Positions 52,361 through 59,758 of a stretch of 64,000 nucleotides of DNA are shown one piece after another. Within the stretch, counting starts at the first letter, position 1, and each line of letters opens with the position of its first letter. A program made the translations under genes and the position numbers. The notes beneath the pieces were generated by a model. It was not told the origin of the DNA. It saw only the letters and a program-made list of their open reading frames with translations, and did not search any database. The stretch is from assembly GCF_041361465.1 (NCBI RefSeq), contig NZ_JBGKAC010000001.1, forward strand, positions 930,001 to 994,000. Reading direction: 5' to 3'. This stretch comes from Halobaculum sp. MBLA0143. GTDB lineage: Archaea; Halobacteriota; Halobacteria; Halobacteriales; Haloferacaceae.

Positions 52361-52422
52361 ACCCTCCGGTTGCCGCCCGGCGGGCAAAAACCCGTCCCGG
52401 GCGTCAGACACCCGGCGGACGG
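52322..52422. repeat. 101-bp direct repeat, left copy
   Basis: This segment matches 59186-59286 in 100 of 101 positions; the mismatch is GAGCCG here and GAGTCG there. It covers the DUF5806 start codon, its first 13 codons and about 60 bases upstream, including a TTTTTG promoter-like stretch. The two copies bracket the lanthipeptide-like island (6.8 kb). Confidence 0.95.
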
Positions 52423-52563
52423 CGGCGATTCGAACGAGCGGAGCTACTGTCGACTGCACGCAGTGTCCGCCCTGGTTCCGACAGCCCCAGTGAACCACCG
52501 ACTCCAGTTCGAATCGAGGGTGTTTGTTTCTTTATGTTCTCATAAAAGACTCTTCGTCCGAAA

Positions 52564-52573
52564 TGCATATATC
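52564..52573 (+). promoter_or_regulatory. TATA box of the ABC/lanthipeptide-like operon
   Basis: TGCATATATC lies about 27 bases before the ATG at 52596, the standard spacing for a leaderless haloarchaeal transcript. The region upstream (52,516-52,560) is AT-rich compared with the flanks. Confidence 0.6.
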
Positions 52574-52595
52574 GGGGGGACGTAGAATCATGCAT

Positions 52596-53570
52596 ATGAG
52601 TGTCATTCGAGTAGAGGGCCTACACAAGCGGTACGGCGAAGGCGAAGAAGCTGTCACCGCCGTCGAGGATGTCTCGTTCGAGATAGACTCGGGCTCCTTG
52701 GTGGGTATTCTGGGACCGAACGGAGCCGGGAAGACGACTGTTATCAAGTCGATACTCGGGTTAGTGATTCCCACCGACGGCACAGTCGAAATCGGCGGAG
52801 TAGACGTGTTCGAGCGTCCACGAGTGGCTTACGACCGAGTTGGAACCGTCTTGGAGGGGGCGCGTAACATCTACTGGCGACTCACGGTTCGAGAGAACCT
52901 CAACTTCTTCACCCGCTTGGAGGGTAAAAGCGCGGAGTCACACCGTGATCGACACGACGAACTACTGGACAAGCTGAACTTACACGACCGTGCGGACACC
53001 ACGGTGAACGAACTCTCCCGAGGGATGAAACAGAAGGTCTCGCTGGCGGCCGTCCTGGCCCGCGAGCCGGATGTCGTGTTCCTCGATGAACCGACGCTCG
53101 GTCTCGACGTTCAGAGTTCCCGTCAATTGCGCTCTGAACTCCAGCGGTTAAGCGAGACAGGAGTGACCGTTGTCCTTTCGAGCCACGACATGGACGTGAT
53201 CGAAACACTGTGCGACAGGGTGATCATTCTCGACGACGGCACTGTCGTCCGCGACGGAACGGTTTCTTCGATGATCGACGGATTCCGAACAGAACAGGTT
53301 CGTCTTGAGGTCGACTGTCCCGACGCTGCGCGATTAGAGCCTTCGCTGCGAAATCGACACACCGTCACTTCGTTCGGGGATCAGCCCGGCCTGACGGAGT
53401 TTGAGGTCGCACTCCCATCCGGAAACGCACTCAGAGATGTCATCGGCACTGTCGCCGATTCCGACGGCGAAGTGGTTGAGGTTGAAACCGTGGCCCCCGA
53501 CTTCGAGACTGCCTTCGTCGAGATCACATCCGACGACGGATCACGACACTCAGAGGAGGTCCAACAGTGA
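52596..53570 (+). CDS. ABC transporter ATP-binding protein of the lanthipeptide-like cluster
   Basis: This 324-residue protein starts at ATG 52596 (MSVIRVEGLHKRYGEGEEAV). Walker A is GPNGAGKTTVIKSILG, the signature is ELSRGMKQKVSLAAVL, Walker B is VVFLDEPTLGLDVQS and the H loop is SSHDMDVIETL. A C-terminal domain of about 90 residues follows, as in BcrA/LanF-type exporters (VRLEVDCPDAARL). Its stop overlaps the permease gene (GTGA), so the two are coupled. It probably exports the peptide or protects the producer. More AT-rich codon use than neighbours outside the island. Confidence 0.9.
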   Translation: MSVIRVEGLHKRYGEGEEAVTAVEDVSFEIDSGSLVGILGPNGAGKTTVIKSILGLVIPTDGTVEIGGVDVFERPRVAYDRVGTVLEGARNIYWRLTVRENLNFFTRLEGKSAESHRDRHDELLDKLNLHDRADTTVNELSRGMKQKVSLAAVLAREPDVVFLDEPTLGLDVQSSRQLRSELQRLSETGVTVVLSSHDMDVIETLCDRVIILDDGTVVRDGTVSSMIDGFRTEQVRLEVDCPDAARLEPSLRNRHTVTSFGDQPGLTEFEVALPSGNALRDVIGTVADSDGEVVEVETVAPDFETAFVEITSDDGSRHSEEVQQ

Positions 53571-54358
53571 CACTTACCCACTCGACAGTCACTTACGGCC
53601 GACTGTTCTACGGGATTCTGAAGAAGGAGCTCATTTTACTACTACGCTACAAGATCGACACAGTGTCTGGCTTGGTGCTTACCTACGGGTTCTTCATTTT
53701 GTTGTTGTTCGGTGGCCGGTCGCTGGGAGGAGCTGCGTTCGAAGACTCCGTCGGCGCGCTGGCTGTTGGGTTCTGTCTCTGGATTCTGTCTGCCGCGGCG
53801 TACCAGAACTTAGCTGGCAGTATGACAGAGGAGGCATCTTGGGGAACGCTAGAACAACTACACACCTCCTCGCTCGGGTTCGATAGAGTGATAATCCTGA
53901 CCGCACTGGCTGGGGTCGTCGACAGCTTCGTCCGTGGTACTGTGATGTTCGTGGCCGTGGCAGTGACATCCGGGCTCTCGTTCCAGTTCGATATCCTTGG
54001 TGTGGTGGTCGTTGCGCTGTTGGGTGTCGCGTCGGTGCTCGGTATCGGGTTCGCGTTCGGGGCCCTCGCAGTACGGTACAAACGTATCGACGATCTCGTG
54101 GCGCTCCTCTCGTTCGGGTTCACTGGACTGATCGCTGCACCAGTAGGTAGTTTCCCAGTTCTCCGTATCCTCCCCTTGACACAGTCGAGCTACATGGTCC
54201 GCCGGATGATCAACGAGGGGCTAAGTCTCAGTGACTTCTCTGCCGTCAGTCTCGTCTCGTTGCTTGTCGTCTCTGTCGGGTACCTGACACTAGGCTACCT
54301 GATACTGAGATACTTTATAAACAGCGCACGAAAAGCCGGTGTGATGGGTCACTACTAG
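53567..54358 (+). CDS. ABC transporter permease of the lanthipeptide-like cluster
   Basis: This 263-residue membrane protein starts at a GTG overlapping the ATPase stop (MTLTHSTVTYGRLFYGILKK). It has six hydrophobic segments (about residues 30-50, 65-80, 110-130, 140-165, 170-190, 230-255) as in ABC-2 type permeases. TEEASWGTLEQLHTSSLGFD between helices 2 and 3 is typical of ABC-2 permeases with EExxGTLE-like motifs. It forms a half-transporter with the ATPase. There is no peptidase-containing LanT-type exporter in the cluster. Confidence 0.85.
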   Translation: MTLTHSTVTYGRLFYGILKKELILLLRYKIDTVSGLVLTYGFFILLLFGGRSLGGAAFEDSVGALAVGFCLWILSAAAYQNLAGSMTEEASWGTLEQLHTSSLGFDRVIILTALAGVVDSFVRGTVMFVAVAVTSGLSFQFDILGVVVVALLGVASVLGIGFAFGALAVRYKRIDDLVALLSFGFTGLIAAPVGSFPVLRILPLTQSSYMVRRMINEGLSLSDFSAVSLVSLLVVSVGYLTLGYLILRYFINSARKAGVMGHY

Positions 54359-54383
54359 CGGATGAAGGCGAAGCCGCCACAAG

Positions 54384-54397
54384 ATTTTTGTTTTTTG
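54384..54397 (+). terminator. T-rich terminator after the permease
   Basis: ATTTTTGTTTTTTG lies 26 bases beyond the permease stop, an intrinsic archaeal T-run terminator pattern in an otherwise GC-rich genome. The membrane gene at 54417 would then need its own promoter. Confidence 0.5.
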
Positions 54398-54416
54398 CAG
54401 AAATTAAATTTGCACG

Positions 54417-54992
54417 ATGGAAGTTGTCAGTACGTCTGCCCGTGTGTTCCGTCAGGCAAGTGACCGACTGAGTCTGGGTCAGCTAGCCGGACTCATCGTA
54501 CTGGACGGCCTGTTGACTGGGTTGCTCGCACTTGTTATCGCACAAGAACCGTTGAGTAAACCACTGTTGCTCGCTACCGCGATTACTGTGCCACTCCTGA
54601 CTCTCACGCTACTGTGGGCAGGAGTGACAGTGTGGGTGTACGCAGTGACACATCCGTTTTCCGACACTGGTTCACTCCGTGAGACGTTCAAGTCAACGGG
54701 GTATGGACTCCTCCCCAGTCTCGTCAGTTCTCTGTTGGCTCTGGCCTCCGTGGCAGCAGTGGGACTCACGAGTGAGGAACCGCTTACACCGGCTCTCGCA
54801 CAAGAGTCGGCACTCTTCGTTGCCGCACAGGCAGCCGGTCTTTCACTCGTGGTGTTCCAGTGGGGGTTGTGGACACTCGGAGCACGTTACGCCCGCAACG
54901 TGTCGTGGCGTGTTGCCGTTGTCGCTGGTGGTGCGCCCGCTGTCGTCGTCTTCTCGTTGGAACTGTCTCAGATGCTGACAGGCTCTGCCTGA
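54417..54992 (+). CDS. five-helix membrane protein of the cluster (Yip1-like)
   Basis: This 191-residue protein starts at ATG 54417 (MEVVSTSARVFRQASDRLSL). Five hydrophobic segments (about residues 22-45, 50-75, 100-120, 135-155 and 165-185) and the topology resemble the Yip1 family, with an inserted VTHPFSDTGSLRETFKSTGY loop. Homologues beside other haloarchaeal gene clusters are unknown to me. Position between transporter and precursor genes suggests a role in immunity or export of the peptide, by inference only. Confidence 0.72.
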   Translation: MEVVSTSARVFRQASDRLSLGQLAGLIVLDGLLTGLLALVIAQEPLSKPLLLATAITVPLLTLTLLWAGVTVWVYAVTHPFSDTGSLRETFKSTGYGLLPSLVSSLLALASVAAVGLTSEEPLTPALAQESALFVAAQAAGLSLVVFQWGLWTLGARYARNVSWRVAVVAGGAPAVVVFSLELSQMLTGSA

Positions 54993-55122
54993 GGGGGTGA
55001 ATCTATTGTATAGAAATACAAATATAATACCGGAGATATACAAACTATACTATAGGAATTGTGTGAGTGGCTAGAAAATATAGATAAGCACTAAGTAGAC
55101 TGGTGCCTTTTGTCAAGTTGCC
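54993..55122 (+). promoter_or_regulatory. AT-rich region before precursor peptide 1
   Basis: Unlike the window as a whole, this stretch is strongly AT-rich with several TATA-like elements (TATAATAC near 55,022, GATATAC, CTATACTATAG near 55,047-55,056, AAATATAGAT near 55,074-55,084). A transcription start could lie some 40 bases upstream of the ATG at 55123 rather than at it. Confidence 0.4.
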
Positions 55123-55281
55123 ATGTCAGCGCTTGGCAACCACGGTCGACTCGAACAGTTCAAGGCCGAACTCGACGGTGACTTCGACACCGACGCGAGT
55201 GAGAAAGTTGGCCCCGCTCGCGCCACGCCTGGCGGCGCACTCATCACGATCGCCATCAGCAAGGCAGCCGGCTGTGTCTAG
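55123..55281 (+). CDS. lanthipeptide-like precursor peptide 1 (52 residues)
   Basis: The peptide has a leader MSALGNHGRLEQFKAELDGD, followed by FDTDASEKVGPARATPGG and the core ALITIAISKAAGCV. It contains one Cys (51), Ser46 and Thr42 as candidates for a thioether bridge (Ser46 to Cys51 would close a six-residue ring SKAAGC). PGG before ALITI resembles a double-glycine cleavage site. DNA and protein are closely similar to peptide 2, 158 bases downstream, in the leader (MSxLGNxGRLEQFKxELDxD) and core (ITIxISKAAGC), which supports both as real genes. LanM lies downstream. Confidence 0.82.
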   Translation: MSALGNHGRLEQFKAELDGDFDTDASEKVGPARATPGGALITIAISKAAGCV

Positions 55282-55286
55282 AAACG

Positions 55287-55316
55287 AGGGAGTCTAGGTC
55301 CCTAGCTGCTTTTTTT
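55287..55316 (+). terminator. hairpin plus T-run after precursor peptide 1
   Basis: AGGGA (55287-55291) pairs with TCCCT (55299-55303) around a short loop, then seven T follow (55310-55316). This resembles a factor-independent terminator and suggests that the first peptide has a separate short transcript. Confidence 0.55.
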
Positions 55317-55402
55317 GAACGACTCCAATCCGGCCAGACGGTGTCTCTTGGTAACGGTTGCCTCTTGTCAGTTTATTCTCCCAGACAATTTTAATTTATT
55401 AC

Positions 55403-55414
55403 TAAAATTTTATC
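55403..55414 (+). promoter_or_regulatory. TATA element of precursor peptide 2
   Basis: TAAAATTTTATC lies about 30 bases before the ATG at 55440, as expected for a leaderless transcript. The peptide 1 gene lacks this exact element. Confidence 0.5.
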
Positions 55415-55439
55415 CATGCGGTACATACATCTTCCTGCC

Positions 55440-55589
55440 ATGTCCGTGCTTGGCAACCGCGGTCGACTCGAACAGTTCAAAACCGAACTTGACCGGGACC
55501 TTGACCCGGCCCCAAACGAGAGGTTCGGCCCGGCACACGCAGTTATCACAATCTACATCAGCAAGGCGGCTGGCTGCGGCTCGGACTGA
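55440..55589 (+). CDS. lanthipeptide-like precursor peptide 2 (49 residues)
   Basis: The peptide has a leader MSVLGNRGRLEQFKTELDRD, then LDPAPNERFGPAHA and the core VITIYISKAAGCGSD. It has a single Cys (46) and Ser41/Thr37; Ser41 to Cys46 would make the same six-residue SKAAGC ring as in peptide 1. There is no double glycine, so cleavage must occur elsewhere, perhaps after the GPAHA that aligns with GPARA of peptide 1. The start region TGCCATGTC is shared with peptide 1, so one is probably a duplicate. The 3' end is extended by GSD. Confidence 0.82.
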   Translation: MSVLGNRGRLEQFKTELDRDLDPAPNERFGPAHAVITIYISKAAGCGSD

Positions 55590-55962
55590 GCCGGCTCACT
55601 CTCCCCGACTGTACCCTTCGTACCGTCCACTCTCCGGTGTCCACCACCAGGCTGAGGATCCATTCAGTTCCGTGTGTAACTGCCGTTTTATAACCCCGCA
55701 ACTGGAGTACTGGTAGCTATAGTGTCCACCATTGATACTACAAATCAAAAAAGCAAAATTATATGTAAAGCTTAAATGCTCATCGAAACGAGAAACAACT
55801 ATGGTAACAGGGGTTGTCAGCTGCGAAACACTAAGCCATTTAACCGGATCTCAGCTGATAATCCACGCTAAACGGAGATATGAGATCAATATAAAAACAA
55901 AAAGTCTCTCACAGCCGGTAGGAGCAGAACGCCAGAGACCTGTTGTTAATAAGTAATATAAA
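55590..55962. other. 373-base AT-rich stretch between precursor 2 and LanM
   Basis: This region contains no gene that I can support. A 74-codon frame from 55732 (internal ATG at 55801, MVTGVVSCETLSHLTGSQLI) is Lys/Thr-rich and lacks the leader seen in the other two peptides, so it is probably chance. Near the end TTAATAAGTAATATAAA (55945-55961) is the likely LanM promoter. Confidence 0.45.
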
Positions 55963-58900
55963 ATGGAGAAAAATAACATGGGGTTCACAGACGAAGAGGC
56001 CAGGGAGATCGCAGGGAAGGCACAGACACTGTTCGAAAGACACGGAACGGACAACGAGACAACAGGACAAACGCACGTAGATCCGGACGGAGTCCTCAAA
56101 CAGTGGGACAAACTGTTCGAGAACTGTTCGCTGGGAGACCGACTCACAGATCTGGACTGGGACGAAGACACAGTCAGACAGATCTGTCACAGGAACAAAC
56201 TCCCGGCGACGGAGCCTCTCCCAGGGTGGATCTCAACAGCCAACGAGCTGTTGCAGTTCGTCGAAAACGCTTCGCTACCGGATCAGGCGCAGTTTGGAGA
56301 TGCGGCGTTCGGACGATTTCACACTCTCCTCGTTCGGTTCGCACACGGCCGAGTGGAGGATCGTATCGACAGTAGTGTGCTCGGCGACGACGCACTCGCG
56401 CCGTCACTCCGTTGGCTCTACCGCCGCCTGAGCGAGCGATTCGTCCGCGTTCTTTACGTGGAACTGAAATCGTTCGTCGCAACACACGACGAAGAACTGG
56501 CCCGGGCGGATCCGCGGGAGTACCCCGATCGACCAACAGAGTTCTACGAACAGTTCCTGAGTGTCCTCGTCGAAGACGGGGGACTCAGAGACGTATTCGA
56601 GGCGTATCCAGTGTTCACTCGCTTCCTGTCCGTGCAGCTCGACAACTGGGTCGACGCCACCGCTGAACTGGTGAGCCGAGTGGAGAAAGATAGTGAACAG
56701 ATTCGACAGCAGTTCAGCACAACGGTGAAAGCTGGGTCAGTCACCGAAGTGGAGCCGTTGGCGGACGACACACACGCTGGCGGTAGGACGGCTACGAAAG
56801 TGACCTTCCGAGACGGGACAAGTGTCGTGTACAGTCCGCGTTCAGTCGAGCCGGCGGTCAGATTCTACGAGGGACTTCGGACGCTTGACGAGCGTACTGA
56901 CATACCGACGCAGTACACCCCCAAGCTGCTGTCGATGGACAGTTACGGGTGGCGGGAGTTCATCACTCGTCGAGAGTGTTCGACGGAGGCAGAAGTTGAG
57001 CGATACTATCGTCGGGCAGGTGTTCTCTTGCTGTGGTCCTCGGTAACGAACACTACCGACCTACAGAACGAGAACGTCCTGTCGCACGGCGAGTACCCTG
57101 TGTTACTGGACCTTGAAACGTTCATGGAACCGTACGTTGACCCGTCCGATCGACCGTTCCCGTTCAGTGGCATGGAGCGGATCGAGGATACGTCGATATT
57201 CACCTCACTTGCACCATGGGGTGTCGAAGACCCCGGGAAAGTCGATACCGACCTGAAGAAACACGCGATGGCAGGCTTCGGGTCCACGACTGACCCTGTG
57301 GTTGTCTTTGAGAATCTCACCCCACAGGTCGTCGCGCCGAACAGTGACGTGATGTCTGTCGAGATGACACAACCTGAGCTTGAGGGGAACACGAACGTTC
57401 CACAGCTCGACGGTGTTGACCAGCCCCCACACGACTACGTATCGGAGATACAGGAGGGTTTCAACGCGGCGTACAACGAACTCAGAGAGTTCATCCAAGA
57501 GAACAGTTCTCTAGAGGAGTTGTTCGAAACTGAACAGGTCGGTGACGAGACCAACAGACCGGTCGTCCGCCCGACGAAGCACTACGTCGACGTGATCCAA
57601 TCCGCGCTGGCCCGAGAGCCCCTGATCGACGGTGCGTACCTCACCGTCGCAGTTGAGGAGCTAGCTACCCCGTTCTTCGACGGCTGGGTGCCCGACGACA
57701 CAGGTCGAGACGTATACGACTACGAGCGAGAGGCGATTCTGCGTCTGGAGCCGCCACGTTTCGAGTCGTCACTCGACAGCAGAGAGATTCGGTACGACGG
57801 TCAGGAAACGGGGATGCTGGCCCGGGAGTCCGGACTTGAGCGAACGAGAGAGACCATCGAGAGGATGGGGAGATCTGACCTGAAGCGGGAGCGCCGACTC
57901 GTAGCACAGCTGTTCGAGGCTGCTCCGGGAGAGGCGTCCACCGGTTCGGTCGAATCACCTGAACTTCACGAGAGTCTCGAAGCGAGTGCAGTCGACCATC
58001 TCGAGACTATCGAGTCGTCGACTATCGAGATGACGACCCCGGCGTCTCGTCCGTTCTACGAACGAACCTCAATCCGACCGAACGTCGGAGAGTCGGGACT
58101 CACGCTGAAGTTCGCCGGAGAGTCGATTGCGACCGGTCTGCTCGGCCCTGGGCTGCTCGCCGGTGCGCTTTACCGATTGACCGAGGAGGAGGTGTACGCT
58201 GAATCTGCCCGTGATCTAGTGGCTCCGATACAGGATCTGTTTGATCGGACCGAAGGAAGTTTAGACGTTGGCGGATTCCACGGTACCGGCGCACTGGTGT
58301 ACGGATTCTCCTTGCTTGCCGGGTTAGTCGGAGACGATCAGTACCGAGAGCTCGTTTCGAACGCACTCACACGGTTTTCACCATCGGATCTGCGCGAGAC
58401 AGACCATCGAGATCTCAGGGGGGGCACTAGTGGGCTGTGTGTGGCTTGCTTAGGGGCGGACCAGCGTGTGGCGGACAGTCGACTGACCGACATTGCAGAG
58501 CAGTCTGGCCGCCGACTTCTGGACCAGCTCAGCCGCAACGACACGACTCACGGGTTCGATCAAGGAGACGCCGGCGCAGCGTATGCGCTCGCCAGACTCG
58601 GCGCAGAAACCGGTGACGAGCGGTTCTCGACGGTCGCACAGCGAGTGTTTGACGAACTCAGTTCGCCGGTGGATAAAGACAAGTTCATCAATAAGGGGCA
58701 ACAGAGCAGTAGAATTTCGCACGGCCAGATAGGTAATGTTTACGCGAAGCTAGCTACGTCCAGTTCAACAGATCTGACCTTCCACACATCTAGAGAAGTC
58801 AACCTAGCCAACGAATACTGCTCGACCGAGGCGGAGTACGATCAACTAACCTCTGGGAACGCCGGACGCGCCGAACTCGCGGTGACGATGACAGAACTCG

Positions 58901-59091
58901 GGCTCTGTGACTCCTCCGGCGTACCCGATCACCTCGTCGAACGTCTGAAACGGTCTGTCGACGACGTGGTGACCGTCGGGAGCGCAGCGCCAGTCCAGAA
59001 CGTCTCGTTCCTGCACGGTCTCTCTGGGGTCGGATACACGGCTCTCCGGGCGATCGATCCCTCTCTTCCGTCAGTGTACATGTTCGAGTAG
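55963..59091 (+). CDS. LanM-type lanthipeptide synthetase with altered active sites
   Basis: The protein has 1,042 residues (ATG 55963; a leaderless start at Met6, 55978, is equally possible). Residues 100-690 form a LanM dehydratase domain (DTHAGGRTATKVTFRDGTSV; DLQNENVLSHGEYPVLLDLE; RPTKHY at 536-541). Residues 710-1040 are a LanC-like cyclase domain. In the known enzymes the kinase-like site has K in VYKPR and H in TDxHxEN; here they are S291 (VYSPR) and Q368 (TDLQNEN). The cyclase zinc ligands are also lost: ISHG (S919) for the first Cys site and TSG (963-965) for the CHG site, with QG (867-868) for HG. The spacing D366-Q368-N371-D383 matches family spacing. It follows two precursor genes. 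Confidence 0.85.
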   Translation: MEKNNMGFTDEEAREIAGKAQTLFERHGTDNETTGQTHVDPDGVLKQWDKLFENCSLGDRLTDLDWDEDTVRQICHRNKLPATEPLPGWISTANELLQFVENASLPDQAQFGDAAFGRFHTLLVRFAHGRVEDRIDSSVLGDDALAPSLRWLYRRLSERFVRVLYVELKSFVATHDEELARADPREYPDRPTEFYEQFLSVLVEDGGLRDVFEAYPVFTRFLSVQLDNWVDATAELVSRVEKDSEQIRQQFSTTVKAGSVTEVEPLADDTHAGGRTATKVTFRDGTSVVYSPRSVEPAVRFYEGLRTLDERTDIPTQYTPKLLSMDSYGWREFITRRECSTEAEVERYYRRAGVLLLWSSVTNTTDLQNENVLSHGEYPVLLDLETFMEPYVDPSDRPFPFSGMERIEDTSIFTSLAPWGVEDPGKVDTDLKKHAMAGFGSTTDPVVVFENLTPQVVAPNSDVMSVEMTQPELEGNTNVPQLDGVDQPPHDYVSEIQEGFNAAYNELREFIQENSSLEELFETEQVGDETNRPVVRPTKHYVDVIQSALAREPLIDGAYLTVAVEELATPFFDGWVPDDTGRDVYDYEREAILRLEPPRFESSLDSREIRYDGQETGMLARESGLERTRETIERMGRSDLKRERRLVAQLFEAAPGEASTGSVESPELHESLEASAVDHLETIESSTIEMTTPASRPFYERTSIRPNVGESGLTLKFAGESIATGLLGPGLLAGALYRLTEEEVYAESARDLVAPIQDLFDRTEGSLDVGGFHGTGALVYGFSLLAGLVGDDQYRELVSNALTRFSPSDLRETDHRDLRGGTSGLCVACLGADQRVADSRLTDIAEQSGRRLLDQLSRNDTTHGFDQGDAGAAYALARLGAETGDERFSTVAQRVFDELSSPVDKDKFINKGQQSSRISHGQIGNVYAKLATSSSTDLTFHTSREVNLANEYCSTEAEYDQLTSGNAGRAELAVTMTELGLCDSSGVPDHLVERLKRSVDDVVTVGSAAPVQNVSFLHGLSGVGYTALRAIDPSLPSVYMFE

Positions 59092-59104
59092 AGTCACCCG
59101 AGAC

Positions 59105-59132
59105 CGGGCCCACCGGTGGTGTGGGGCCCCCG
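59105..59132 (+). terminator. GC-rich hairpin after LanM
   Basis: CGGGCCCAC (59105-59113) and GTGGGGCCCCCG (59121-59132) can form a strong, slightly bulged stem just beyond the stop at 59091. No T-run follows, so a terminator role is uncertain. Confidence 0.4.
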
Positions 59133-59161
59133 GGTCCTGTTGACTCGGCGAGAGGCTGAGG

Positions 59162-59224
59162 CTAGTCGACTTCGCCTCCGGTCCAGTCGTCGCCGAGTCG
59201 TTCCTGTGTCGTGTCGTTCGTCAC
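59162..59224 (-). pseudogene. truncated 5' fragment of DUF5806 in the right repeat
   Basis: The right copy of the 101-bp repeat carries the DUF5806 GTG start and its first 13 codons (VTNDTTQERLGDD), then continues WTGGEVD and stops at 59162. It is a non-functional fragment of the gene whose complete copy is at 51662-52360, left by duplication at the island boundary. Confidence 0.75.
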
Positions 59225-59286
59225 ACCCTCCGGTTGCCGCCCGGCGGGCAAAAACCCGTCCCGGGCGTCAGACACCCGGCGGACGG
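59186..59286. repeat. 101-bp direct repeat, right copy
   Basis: Matches 52322-52422 in 100 of 101 bases. It marks the right border of the lanthipeptide-like island; the DUF5684 gene begins 59 bases beyond. Confidence 0.95.
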
Positions 59287-59344
59287 TCCCAGCGGCGCTG
59301 TAACTGGTCGACGGTTTCTTCTAATTTGGATCTGAGATCCGAAT

Positions 59345-59734
59345 ATGACGATCATCGAATCGGGCCCTCCGGTCCAGCTGTCGGACACCGTCTTAACTGC
59401 TATACTGCTGATAGAACTGGCGCTGTTCCTGTCTCAGCTCGTCGGAACGTGGGTCGTGTTCACCGAGGCCGACGAGCCGGGGTGGAAGGCGCTCGTTCCG
59501 TTGTACAACTTCTACACCATGCTCGAGATCGGCAACAACGCCTGGTGGTGGCTCTTCCTGCTCGCCTTCCCGGTCGTCAACCTCTACGCGGCGTACAAGA
59601 TCCACGCCGGCGTCGCCCGCGCGTTCGGCAGAGGGGTCCCCTTCGCGTTGGGGCTCACCTTCCTCGGGTTCTTCTTCTTCCCGGTGTTGGCGTTCGGTGA
59701 CTACCGGTACCGAGGCTCGGCCGGGCTGTCGTAG
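59345..59734 (+). CDS. DUF5684 membrane protein
   Basis: This 129-residue protein starts MTIIESGPPVQLSDTVLTAI. Three hydrophobic segments (about 15-40, 65-85, 98-120), GWKALVPLYNFYTMLEIGNN and a terminal YRYRG are typical of DUF5684, found in haloarchaea and bacteria. Function unknown. An AT-rich TTTCTTCTAATT at 59315-59326 fits a leaderless promoter. It converges with thi4, whose end lies 25 bases away. Confidence 0.8.
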   Translation: MTIIESGPPVQLSDTVLTAILLIELALFLSQLVGTWVVFTEADEPGWKALVPLYNFYTMLEIGNNAWWWLFLLAFPVVNLYAAYKIHAGVARAFGRGVPFALGLTFLGFFFFPVLAFGDYRYRGSAGLS

Positions 59735-59758
59735 CGGCTCCAGCCCGGTCCGGGCGGC

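Noticed and set aside
52427-52515. tRNA gene suggested by GTTCGAATC
   Set aside because: No acceptor, D or anticodon stems can be drawn around it.
55732-55956. 74-codon frame between precursor 2 and LanM as a third precursor
   Set aside because: It lacks the MSxLGNxGRLEQFK leader and the ITIxISKAAGC core and is Lys-rich, unlike the neighbouring peptides.
59116-59700. 194-codon plus-strand ORF across the right repeat and the DUF5684 gene
   Set aside because: It runs through the repeat copy and overlaps the recognised DUF5684 gene in another frame; its Arg-rich composition marks a shadow frame.
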